DNA from: Apostichopus japonicus
Lineage: Eukaryota; Echinodermata; Holothuroidea; Aspidochirotida; Stichopodidae
DNA length: 64,000 bases
Direction: 5' to 3'
Assembly: GCF_037975245.1 (NCBI RefSeq)
Contig: NC_092563.1
Location: 21,792,960 to 21,856,959 of the forward strand
Shown piece by piece: positions 13,601 to 24,512 of the stretch; positions within the stretch are counted from its first letter, which is position 1; each line of letters opens with the position of its first letter. A program made the translations under genes and the position numbers. The notes under the pieces are model-generated. The model was not told the DNA's origin. It searched no databases and was given only the letters and a program-made list of their open reading frames with translations.

Positions 13601-16284
13601 TGTATATCACAACTGTACAGACCAGAACCAAACTATGCAGATTTGCCATGAAATTGTCATGAGGAGTTATTTGTAAGGAACGAATTAAATACATAATGTA
13701 TCTTAATACTGTCTAAAGATCTCAAATAACCATTTGACCTAGAGCTGCCAAAAACAGAAGGATACTATTCAACAAGGGGAAAGCCACACATTGAATATGA
13801 GGTCTAGCAACTATTTGCTTCCTGAAATATACTTGCCCATAGTTGACCCTGACACTTCCCAACATGATAGCCATTTCTTGCACACTTTGAAGTTCTTCTT
13901 GAGACATGGCATTTACAAGGTATTCCCACTGAGAGCTCAACTGACCTTTATATAGTAAACACTCAAACTCTTCTAAATATTGCAGATTTTCTTCATGTCA
14001 TGTGGCAACCAACCATTGTCGAATAAACTATTGTCACTTACACCATTCGTGACATGATCAATTAAAGCACTTACACAATTTTCACACTTTGACCTCTGCT
14101 GACCATAAATGACCTTTCATATTCATGCACAAAACTACAGCTTTTGAACTCATAATACCAAGCCACATGTCCAAGTATGAGATGAGCCATTATTCACTAT
14201 CCCGAGGAATCGCCCTCACCACCGGATCTCCATGACACACACACACACATGCATAAATATGCCAACTTGACCACATAGGTTACTATGCCTGCCTGATATG
14301 AGTGACAAGAGATGACAATTTTAATTTCATAAATGTAAGAAAAAAATATAAAGAAAACTGGTCATAATCGAGGAGCTATGTACAGCACATGAGCACAGCT
14401 GGAGTAACTGTCTGTAGGATATCCTTATATCGATAGATATGCAAAAGGAAGGAAGCTTGTCCAAGAAAAACAATAATTTTTCTAATTTACTCGATTTCAC
14501 AAAAAGGGCCACAAGTTCGCTGAGCTTGTCAGTTTCATTTCAGCATTCTGCATAACGGGTAAGAATGTGTCACTAATGATGTTCCTTGTGAAAGGTTTCC
14601 ATTTTCCATTATAATTAAGACAATTATAAAAACTCCACATTTCTTAGAATTTTGAAACATGCAACTTATGTAAACCATAACATACAAACATTTGAGAAAG
14701 ACATACAGTATATACTAAGAAACACAACATGCACTATAATTCTGCCAACATTTCAAGGGTACAAAGCAACTTTCCAAGTAGTTTGTCCTTTCCCCTGTTA
14801 CTATCCATACATGTTATCCCTACAGTATTTCTTACCAGCCATTGATAAAAGCTTCCAGTGAGGACACATGTACTTTAAAAATGTGGTTGTTCCTTTTGGT
14901 ACCCCTCAGAAACTCATTTTAGACCAAGACTTATAAATGTACCTATGACTTGTGAGGGATTGCCTGGGGTAGGCAATATCTACCAGCCACCCTCTCGACC
15001 TCAATTTCTACATATATATATGTACAGTACTTTATGCACAGTGCAAGTATATAGAGCTGGGTCAGATTTGTTCAACTGGTGTACATAGCCTACTATCAGG
15101 AATTACATTCTGATTATCAATATTTCTACCAATTTTAAGTTGCATCTTGGCGGATAGGTGGAGGAGCAGACAACAAACCCATGGTAAGCTGTTCACCATC
15201 TCTTCTCACAAGTATGTACATATTACCTCTTAGACTTCATCTGGCTATTTGAGTTGCAGAGAGCAAGGTAACACCATTTCAAAATGCACATCCCAATTCT
15301 TAACACTTTGTATACCATCGATAACTTAAAATCCTACAGTTTGCACATACACAATATATGTATGTCTAATTAATGAAATTGTAGGGCACATACTGTACTG
15401 CATTCTTGCATACCAACATTACACAGTGTAGAGCATACTGTCTGCTTAGGTTAAACTGACCATTGCAATGGTACAAAGCAAGAGGACTTTGTAAAAAGCA
15501 GAGCTTTTTTTTTCATCCTGGTGGGGTGGTCCCATTGTGGAGTGTCTTGCTATGAAAAGAAAACAGCTGCCTTGTTTTAATGATATACTCGGCCTGAAGC
15601 TTGTTAACAAAAAATTGTTTTCAAAGAGATGCCACTGCACTGCAAAGAAATGAAAGCCAAGCCTGCGAGGCATTTGAAAAGCCCAAACAGTTTGGTTTCA
15701 ACAAATGGGTAATTTTCTACCATAACTTCTAAATCCGTACAGCTTCACTTATTGGGAAATCTGCTGCATTATGGAAAATAACAATCTTTCAAATATTGGT
15801 GTCCTTGGTAACAGTGTACCTTTGAATCAACAGAATTTTGTACCTGCAAACATACACACACACTAACCATGTTGTAGTCTACATGAATCATCTACTAGCT
15901 GCAGTTGTATCTTCCATATAGGTGGCCCCATAATTGTGGTGATCATGAAAGCTTCACAATCAAACTAAATCAAGGCTCAGAAATTGTCCCATCTTCTGCG
16001 ATATTTTGTGATAGATAAACCGCAGCTACTAAGTTAGCTGCGGGAAATGAAAGGGAGAGACGTACGGTTTTACAATCGATCTCATTTTTCCTACTTGTTT
16101 GCTACCATTTCTGTTAGTGTTTCTCTGACTTGTATGCAATTTAATTGCCTTGCTGTGACTTTGAGAGCTGATGAAATGTTGCACATGCTGACCTGCCATG
16201 TCAATGCAAATCCAAAGCAATTTCAATCAATCTTCAAAAAAGAATTGTTGTCTTGCCCTTTCGATCCTTTGTTTCAGCCCTGAA
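1671..16284. other. Long non-coding stretch, intergenic or intronic
   Basis: I see no gene I can defend here. Open frames are all below about 95 codons and none resembles a known family. The ZCCHC-like gene at 16.5-18.7 kb runs leftward on the minus strand, so some of this may be its introns with unrecognised small exons. Weak minus-strand candidates at 14400-14515, 13820-13970 and 11395-11459 were examined and not accepted. Poly-G/C runs occur near 3000, 4300, 6521, 8941 and 12393. Palindromic TACTGTA/TACAGTA words are frequent. Confidence 0.5.
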
Positions 16285-16457
16285 TTAAAGGGTGTGAAGA
16301 CCCGCACAAGAAGAAACGTCTAAAGATAACAAGGTATCACGTTTCATTACTGTCTGCATTTTGAAGCGACACAAACAAAACATCACTTGCAAGCAACAGA
16401 AAGTTAACTTTTTCAGATGGCCGCACGCCGTTTGGGGCGAGTCTTTAATGCCTTTAA
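16285..16457. mobile_element. TTAA-bounded MITE, copy 1 (173 bp)
   Basis: It begins TTAAAGGGTGTGAAGAC and ends in the inverted counterpart GAGTCTTTAATGCCTTTAA. The interior matches the element at 46454-46823 closely, including the stretch starting TATCACGTTTCATTACTG. TTAA at both ends suggests a piggyBac-like target preference, but this is inference because TTAA is also the end of the inverted repeat. It has no coding capacity. It sits in an intron of the ZCCHC-like gene, with its right end 18 bp from the exon-2 donor. Confidence 0.75.
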
Positions 16458-16475
16458 CACCATACCACCACTCAC

Positions 16476-18702
16476 CTTTGTTGTCATGCACTTTATTGCA
16501 ATGTTTGCCCATCACTTTCAACTTGGGTCTCGCATTCGACTTGCTGCTGTCAGAGATGATGTCAGACTGACTGTCCACTACCTGAAATAAAGGAGGCAAG
16601 AGAAAAGGCTCAACAGTCAAACCTTTCAAACATTCAACAGTTTAATCTCTTAAAAGAGATAGGTTGTATCAATTTTTCTTCTTCTTCTCCTAAATCCTTC
16701 ATAGATGTGCAACAAAACAACATACTCCATTGAATGCGTGGATGCAAGTTGTTTATGACGCTTGTTTGTTCTATTAATAAGTGCAAGGAAATGACATTAT
16801 TGCCAATGCTAGCACACCAGGCCAACTCTGCGGAAAAACTCCATTCAAACAGCCAGTGATTACTGGCCAGCAAAGTATTCCCTTAACAATGCCATGGTCC
16901 TCCAAAACAGTTTTCACAGAAATGATTTCCAAGCCAACATTGTGCCATCAAAGGTGACAATTTCAAAACCACTGAACAATTTTCTAATTCCTGCCCTTCC
17001 CACGACTCCAGCATATATATCAAATACCTGTGTCAGGATCCAGGCTGGCAGGTACTGTATAAAGCAATAGCATACATGATTGCAATGTCTACTGGCAGCA
17101 AAATGCATGCAACACTTCTTCTAAGTGGCAAATTGCAGAAAGCCACTGGCAATTTTAACATTTAAATAGCCTGAATGTATAGACCTGATAATTCACTATT
17201 TCCAGTTTTGCTGTCCATGAAGTGAGAACATCCTAAGTCTGCAGAGCGATGAAGGAAAGTGGTTGGGGCACAAACTTTCACTCAGGCCAGCAATATTAAT
17301 TTTGCACAATTCCCTATTCTTGACCATTTGCAGACCAATTGGCCAATGACCTGAACAAGACTTTAAAACCACCTTAATAACTGGTATGAAATTCTAACCA
17401 TGAATGGCTCAAAATTCTTGTTCATGTTTTGGGCTTCACTCAGTCTCTATTTTCATTTTCTCACTAGAAGATATTTTTTAAGTTTGTGATGGTAGTTTGC
17501 GATTTATTTGAATAGTTTCTAGCAGGTACTGAGGTTGGAATAAGCCAGAAGTGTTCAAAATATTGAAGTTTGTTTGTTATATCGATATAGGCTAGACTGC
17601 CTTTTTTAATTTGATCAGTGAGATGTGTATACTTGCCTGCACAGGACATTAACTGCATATTTTGAATACTTGAGATCAGAATGTCAATTAAGCCTCAAGG
17701 CTTGAAATGTGCTTATCCAAATGTTAGTTGATACCTCTTGCAGGATCATACAGGTAAGGGAGGGGAGGGGGAGTGAGCTTTAGGTCTGAATAACCTTCGG
17801 GCCAACTGGTACCTGTGTAGTAAACATCAGGAGTTACGAACTTCACCTTTTGCTTTAGTCTATATTACAGACCTCAAGACAATACACATGCCTAACTTGT
17901 ATGTAATAAATGTAAGCAGTACTTGCGGGGAAGGGGCGGGGAAGGGGGTGGGGGAGGGAGGATGGCGGCGTGGATCTAGTTGAAGAGTTTCCTTTCCCAT
18001 AGCTCATAACGAATTACATAGCTGGAATAACCACCCAAAGTTCCAGCATGGGCAAACATCTCTAATTAGTTTATGGCACATTTAAGTTTATAAAATTTTA
18101 ATTTGAATTGACCAGTGGCAATAACATAGCTCTGTAAATAAACCCACCTCTGGCTCCACAGCTGTCTCGGATTCAACAGCTTGTAAAAGAGCCGATAGCT
18201 GACGTCTAATTGCTTGCTTTTGACTAAATGTAAAAGCCGGGTGGTTAACTGCCATCACTGCCAACAGTACCACTTTTTCATCTGTCTCACACCTGGGAGG
18301 TACCCTCTCTTTACTCTCAGTCATCTGTAAGTCATGTCCATTCAATATGGCGTCGGTGTGCTCTTGAAGCATCTTGAATAACACCCTGGCTCCTTCAGTG
18401 CATCGAGAATTCATCAACGCAAGGCTTGTTAAAACTTTATCAAGTATCCTTTTATCAGTTGCACTAGTTAATTTTGACAAATATGAGACATCGTTCGCGG
18501 ATAACTCGGCCTCCCGGAGACTGTCGTAGTCCCTTCTACACAATGCTTCAATGTACGTTCCTAGGAATCTTAGCTCAGCAGACCCACAGCAGTCCATCAA
18601 AGCACAGAGAAAATCAATCCGACGACAAGTTGTCAGATCACTAAACCAAGCGATTACCTCCTTTTTACACACCATTCTGGCAATTGGTTGTCCTTCCCTC
18701 AT
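16476..18702 (-). CDS. ZCCHC2/ZCCHC14-like protein, 5' part (two coding exons)
   Basis: Exon 1 is 18702-18148 (185 codons). An in-frame TAA lies directly 5' of the first ATG. The in-frame ATG at 18675 has a better Kozak context and could be the true start. The donor is GAG|GTGGGT. Exon 2 is 16581-16476 (106 nt), with acceptor TTTATTTCAG and donor AAAG|GTGAGT; the phases match. Residues ~15-60 (VIAWFSDLTTCRRIDFLCAL, then ELRFLGTYIEALCRRDY) and ~140-175 (HPAFTFSQKQAIRRQL) resemble, from memory, the helical N-terminal domain of ZCCHC2/ZCCHC14. Exon 2 is a Ser/Lys-rich linker. The PX, SAM or CCHC knuckle parts expected in that family were not found. They may lie at lower coordinates, so the gene is incomplete here. 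Function is not inferable beyond the family, which contains RNA-binding members. Confidence 0.6.
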
Positions 18703-18929
18703 TTATCGACCTAAATTTACCATTTTTCACTACTACATTATATAACTGGACTTGCTTCTAGGTTACCGTCATGATTGATGGTCGCCATTACTGCAAATTC
18801 AGATACACATACGGGTTTCTTTTGTAATCATGCACAATTTTTCGAAGGTTGTATAGTCAACTGTAAGGAATTGCTTCTTGATTCAGATGGATTAAAGTGA
18901 TAGATAAATTAATACTTGAAATATAACAT

Positions 18930-18960
18930 AATAATTCACCCTAATTCAAGGTGAATTATT
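18930..18960. repeat. Perfect 11-bp inverted repeat
   Basis: AATAATTCACC at 18930-18940 and its exact reverse complement at 18950-18960 flank a 9-nt spacer. It lies about 230 bp 5' of the ZCCHC-like start codon. Function unknown. Confidence 0.8.
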
Positions 18961-19470
18961 GCTAAATGAAAAGCTGACTTATGATAAATAATAATTAGAC
19001 AGAGTTGACATACTTTGAACCCCCTTTACAATAATAGGAAACTCTTTTTTCTGATATCTCGATAACCAGCTGACGCCGAGCTTTTAATCTAACTGTCTGC
19101 TGCCCCCGATTTCGGAGACCAGGTTCCTGTAAAACCCGAACTCACCTTTCAACTTGTGACTTCATTTGAATGTGGCTTCTGTACTTTGATGAAGAATACA
19201 TTTTGGGAGGGGGGGGGAGGTGGAGGGATGTAGGTGGTTAGCGTGAAGAGAAGTATGCATACAAATATCTAGTAAAACAACATTCTTAAACATGCATGTT
19301 GAGTCAAGGTTTTTTGAATTCATGGGATAGCTATGTGCGCAGATCGAATAGGACACATTGTGCTACCCCACCACCGGATGCCGACAACTGTCCTAACCTA
19401 TGGAACGCCAAAAGGACTATAGGTGGCGCTACTACTTAAACAGGAGGTGCTACTACTTGAGTACTACTTG

Positions 19471-19888
19471 CATATCAGAATCTAGCTGGTTATATCAGGC
19501 ACATAAAATTATCCTTGGGTTCTGCATACCAGAATCTAGCTACAGTCATATCAGGAACCTAAAATCATTCTTGGGTTCCACATACCAGAAATCTATCTGG
19601 TTATATCAGGCACATAAATTTATCCTTGGTTTCTGCGTACCAGAATCTAGCCACAGTCATATCAGGCACATATGCTTATCCTTGGGTTTTACATACCAGA
19701 ATCTATCTGGTTATATCAGGCACATAAAATCATCCTTAGGTTCCGCATACCAGAATCTATCTGGTTATATCAGGCACATAAACTTATCCTTGGGTTCTGC
19801 GTACCAGAATCTAGCTGATCATATGAGGCACATATGCTTATCCTTGGGTTCTGCATTCCAGAATCCAGCTGGTCATATCATGCACAGT
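19471..19888. repeat. Minisatellite, ~55-bp unit, about 8 copies
   Basis: About eight degenerate units each contain ACCAGAATCTAGCTGG, TATATCAGGCACATA and TATCCTTGGGTTCTGC in that order. The unit is about 54-56 bp. The open frame through it (19400-19975, plus) translates into a periodic repeat only because the unit lacks stops. The reading frame slips between units, so I do not call a gene. Confidence 0.9.
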
Positions 19889-21511
19889 CATATACAAAAT
19901 GCAATATCTACTACCTGTAGATGTGCTACTTCCTTCCCTTACTGTACATTTTGTGCTCAGTTCCAACTTTGTTGATCCTGTCAATATCGGGTCTTTCATG
20001 AAATGTTCTCAAAACATACCTTGTTAAGCATTAATGATTGTTCTTTCATATTCTTTGAAGCAAAAAAAAAAGTTTAAGGTTAAGTATTACTTCTGCGGAC
20101 TTTTTCCTTTTTCTTAAATTTATGAAGTTTGACTCAAATAATAAACAGGAAACTGACTTAGAAATTATAAGCATTTAATAACTGTCATTTTCTCAACATG
20201 TAACCATGAACAAGATATCCACAGAAAGAAGCCAATTTGATTCTTCTTAGAGATGGAAGATCCCTAGTACAGTAAGGCAAAATTTCTCAACAACCTCCCT
20301 AATCTTATCACTGTGAAGACAAAAAAAAATATATCGGTATTTGCATAACTCTTTGACAATACTGGCTTATCATCTCTGCATCTCTATGAACGTATTGTGA
20401 AAATAAAATTTTGGTTTTAGTACCGGTTCAACTTCAACTAAATTTGAGTGATATGAAAAAGGAAAAAGAGGGATGTTTCAGTTTAGATTCTGTCAACTCA
20501 CATTGACTGTTTCTTCAAATATAATGATATTTATATCAATGATCTTATTAACCGAGTCTAACACTGCTATTTTTCTACTACAAATGTTCAATATATATGT
20601 TACATTTGTCTTTTGGTAGTTAAGGGGTCTTCAATTTTCAACACATTTCTTCATTTTCCAACATATGAAATGTTGTTGCACTTGACATTTGAAACAAAGG
20701 AAGGCACAATCTTTTCAACAAGAACGTTGCCCATGCTTAGTGTTGAAGGCTGTAAGTAATATACAGCCAATGTCTTGATAGCAATTACAGAGCTTTCATC
20801 TCTTTTGGTTGTTTACATGAATGCACTTTCAACAAGTGGCATAACCCACCAGGAGGGCTGGAGCGTGGAGGATAAATGTCACAAATGATGTTATTATAGA
20901 CACTACATACTGTATACTGATGTGAACTGCTATCCTTTGTGTATATATTACACAAACAAAAATTGTACTGATTTAATATGCCAAGATGACCAAAACTTGT
21001 CCATGGCAAGGAATAATTAAATATAATCTGGCATCGCATCACAAAATGTTATGCAAATTAGGCATATTGCTACACGAGTGCAAAGATGTATAGCAGTTTT
21101 TGTAATTACTCAGGAAACATAGTATATTTATAGAGACAGAGTTCAGATATTTTCCAAACTGCTACAAAAATTTCAATAGTAAATTATTGCCAGCATGGTA
21201 TGCTCTAATGAGAATAATTAATGCAAAGTAATTACTGAACCAATAACTGATATTACAATTGCATCTATGTTTTTGCACTGACCTTTATTACCCCCAATCT
21301 TCAATTTCTACAGCATGTTATCATTCACAGGTTATTTCCCTACTGTAATAACTGTTAGTATGTGACATGTCAATTACAAACGATGAATCACTGAAAATAT
21401 CATGTCCATGATCTTCAATGTGCTTCATACTGTATCAAAGACTAAAGCATTGCCAACAGGTAAAGTCTGCAACAGAAATGACCGATATCATCCACAATAG
21501 AGACTTGACCA
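19889..21511. other. Non-coding 3' flank of the SMIM13 gene
   Basis: No open frame of note. It probably contains the SMIM13 3' UTR nearest 21511. The rest is AT-rich intergenic DNA. Confidence 0.5.
21284..21289 (-). terminator. Candidate poly(A) signal for the SMIM13 gene
   Basis: AATAAA on the minus strand, about 223 bp 3' of the SMIM13 stop codon. It is a plausible distance, but there is no transcript evidence and the hexamer is common in AT-rich DNA. Confidence 0.35.
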
Positions 21512-22758
21512 TCACCTGGCCGGTTGAGAGCGTTTCCCAATTGGTTTCCTAGGAGATGATCTTGATGAGTTTCTACTGTCAGATGGTTCAGACTTTTTCT
21601 TCTCACTGCCATCTCCAATAGAAAGCAGTTCTCTCATTAGCTTGAATCTTGACAGGAAAGCAACCCAAATAATATACCAACCTACGGTAAAAAGAAACCA
21701 CTTGAGTTAATTGACAAGCCCTCAGACTGAATGAGTGAACACATTAACAGGGTCAAGTACAGTAGATCATACCAATCTAAATGATTGAACATGGGGGATT
21801 GGAACTGGGATCAGTTAATAAGGCATATATCATAATAGGTATGGATATGTTATGTATGCCCTCCCCCCATCCCACCCCCATTTGCCAAACATGAGTTTGA
21901 TGGTAGAACAGTAACCATGTAGAATACATTACATTTAATTTTCCTTCCCTTTCTCCTGCTCATTGAACTTATTACTAATGTCAAACTAATACACTTTTTC
22001 TTATTGTGCTATGTGATATGCCATATCCTTAAAGTGCATAGTGACATTAGAAGCCTGTGGCACTAGTATGTACTTTCCACACTGTAGCCTAGGCTGACTC
22101 ACACATCTACCAACTCCCACAGTAGAACAGTTTGAATCACAGTTACGTGTATCATCTCACTGTGGAATCTCCAACTCTCATGTCCAAACCTTTAAACTGG
22201 TAAACAAAGTTAAGCCTTAAGAGTTTAATTTAGTTTTAACCCTTTGTAAAATTGTCAGGTTTCAATCTCCAATCTCTATGCAGTTTTTTGTGTGCTAATT
22301 CCCAGAGCTCCTTACACTTTTGGGAGGTTGGCACATCTCGCTCGCTGTACACTTTTATTCCTACATAAACATCATGATCATATGTAGCACATCATGTGAC
22401 CCCAACAACTTGGTTATTACACACATCAAATTCTTTGATTAGTATCAAACTCAGCACGTATAATGAGACTAACTTTAGAGTTGATTGATGATATCGTGTT
22501 GGTAATGTTTCACATAGGGCCTTCATAAAAACAACTGCAAGTGAAATTGTTGTGATAACATTTTTTCACAAAACAGCAAGAAGTACAACATTATTATAGT
22601 TATGACAAATATCTACACTTATAAAGTGTCAATTTCTATGGCCACAAATTTAGAACACTAATACCCTGGCATTACTCACCAACAGCAATGAATACTACAA
22701 CAATTAATGTTGATGCCAGAAAAGAAAGTATTGTTAGTAGAACTTCTTTGAGATCCAT
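21512..22758 (-). CDS. SMIM13: Small integral membrane protein 13 (SMIM13) orthologue
   Basis: A two-exon gene coding 82 aa. Exon 1 is 22758-22680 (26 codons plus 1 nt), ending GTTG|GTGAGT. Exon 2 is 21681-21512 (170 nt), with acceptor TTTTACCGTAG and stop TGA. The protein starts MDLKEVLLTILSFLAST and has one membrane helix at about residues 6-33. Next come the family hallmark GWYIIWVAFLSRFKLMREL and a polar Ser/Lys/Arg-rich tail. Vertebrate SMIM13 (about 91 aa) has the same plan, with GWYFVWHLFLSKFKFLREL after its helix. The molecular role is unknown in any species. The upstream open frame (22962-22759) joins in frame but has no family resemblance; I read it as 5' UTR or intron. The intron (21682-22679) shows nothing else. 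Confidence 0.88.
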
Positions 22759-24230
22759 TCCAGATGATTCAACAAATGTCTGAGTACGCACACACAATTC
22801 GAATGGAAAGATGTTACCTACTGTACGCCCTTCTTTGTGCGTTCGGCTGAATATCAGATAGATTAGCGGAACTGGGTTACAGCCTTTCAGTGTTGCTGTA
22901 ACATTCCGATTCACAAGCTTACGCAACAGGATTGTATGAAACCTATGAAAGTATTGATGCACATGCTTTAGTTTGCATTAGTGTCCTAACTTATTACGAT
23001 AAGTAATTTAACCTTCTTGTTATAAACATTTAGGTCGGTTGCCCTGATAAGTAAGCCACAGTATTCAATTTCTGGATCAATCAGGACTTTGGTCGAGATT
23101 AAGGATCTCCCTTGAAACTTGTACACAGCTGTCAAGTCACTCCCATTCCAGTTGTGTTTAGTGTTTACCCACAATTAATTAAACACAACAACAAACGATT
23201 TATCTTATGTATAATTAAGTCGCTGCAGCAGGTAGAAATGTTATCCTGTGAAACTTGGTTGAAATTAAATGGACTTAATCAAATTGGGCGAGGTGGCACC
23301 GACCTGAGTTTGTAACTCATAGCGGATAGCCACATATCAGTATTTTCGTTCTCCGTGATTATTGTGTGTCACCATGGAGGTTTACCTCCATGGTGTCACG
23401 GCAAACCGTTAATTAATGGGTTTCTGTACGTAGTCCATCGGGGCAGACTCGGTATCGTTCCCTGTCGTAATGTTCGCTTTCATTTATTGCTCCTGTCATG
23501 TTAAAGTACGTATGGAAATGGACATCATGCTAGGTGGGCTTGAGGCGAGACTCCCGTGGAACGGTGTAAAATGCTCTATAGATTTACGCCCCAATGCCCA
23601 TTCTTCCAAAGGTGAGACCCGATGTCGCTACCAAATTTCTTTGGCCTTTCTGTTGAAAAACTTTGACTTTCTGACATTACTGTTACAGTCGGGCTTTAAT
23701 AGCAAATTTTGATGAACAGAGAAGTATTCAAATTAAAGAAGCAACTTCAACATTTTATTGACAAAATATGGTTTTAGTATCAATTGAACCATCATTGATC
23801 TAATATTCGACAATTATATACAAATAACGTACATGCGCCGATGGTTTACAGGCTTGATTTCCCCATTCTCCATTACAAAGAAAGTGTTCTCGTTACAATA
23901 AACTTTTTTCAGGCGTATATTTCATGACGGAGAAGGTGATCTTTGGATGAAAGGAATTACATCAGCGACCTGGGACGCTACCAAAAAGGAGGAGATGAAA
24001 GGGGTATAAGGGGGGGGGGGGAGGGACCGGTAAAAAGTTTGGGGACTTCCCGAGGAGAAATTTCGTACTATTTTATTTCAAAATTCGCCGACCATTTCCT
24101 CCAAGTTAAACCTTTTTTATTCTCGAATTTCAACTTATACTGCGAAGAGTTTGACTTTTTATATCAAACTTTCGCCTACTATATATTTCTAAATTATCAA
24201 AAGGATATATCCACCGCACAATTCTTGAAG
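22759..24230. other. 5' flank of the SMIM13 gene; possible promoter region
   Basis: It includes the 5' UTR and putative promoter of the minus-strand SMIM13 gene. No TATA box or other element can be assigned. The open frames near 23470-23712 and 23943-24284 have no recognisable similarity. A G-run occurs near 24011. The part next to 24231 is not duplicated. Confidence 0.4.
23370..23395. repeat. Short perfect hairpin
   Basis: CACCATGGAGG and its exact reverse complement CCTCCATGGTG flank a TTTA loop, about 610 bp 5' of the SMIM13 start codon. The sequence is GC-rich relative to its surroundings. Function unknown. Confidence 0.8.
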
Positions 24231-24512
24231 TGGTGGAGCCAGTTGATCATGAGTCCCAGCTCCTCGATAGACTTAGTGGTTTGAGGAGGGAAATGCCCAA
24301 ATTTGTCCCCTTTTAAGTCAGAGAATTCTGTTTATATAGTTAAAGCTTCCAGGATGTAAATATGACTTTGTTAACACCGTATAGAGAATCTAACCGTCTT
24401 TTACGCATTCGAATTTTAGAGGCTGGAGAGCACAAAATTTGGCTGGCGTTCGTTCTGGCAAAGGTTCCAAGAAGAGACGAGGGGTGAATGTGAAGGGAGA
24501 GTAGGGCTACTG

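Noticed and set aside
13820-13970. Minus-strand frame QWEYLVNAMSQEELQSVQEM as an exon
   Set aside because: It looks coding-like, but no polypyrimidine tract or acceptor precedes it and I recognise no family.
14400-14515. Minus-strand frame reading KLSELVALFVKSSKLEKLLFFLDKLPS, as a further ZCCHC-like exon
   Set aside because: An in-frame stop lies just upstream and there is no convincing acceptor; no phase fits the exon-2 donor.
19400-19975. Repeat-protein gene
   Set aside because: The frame slips between repeat units, showing DNA-level rather than protein-level periodicity.
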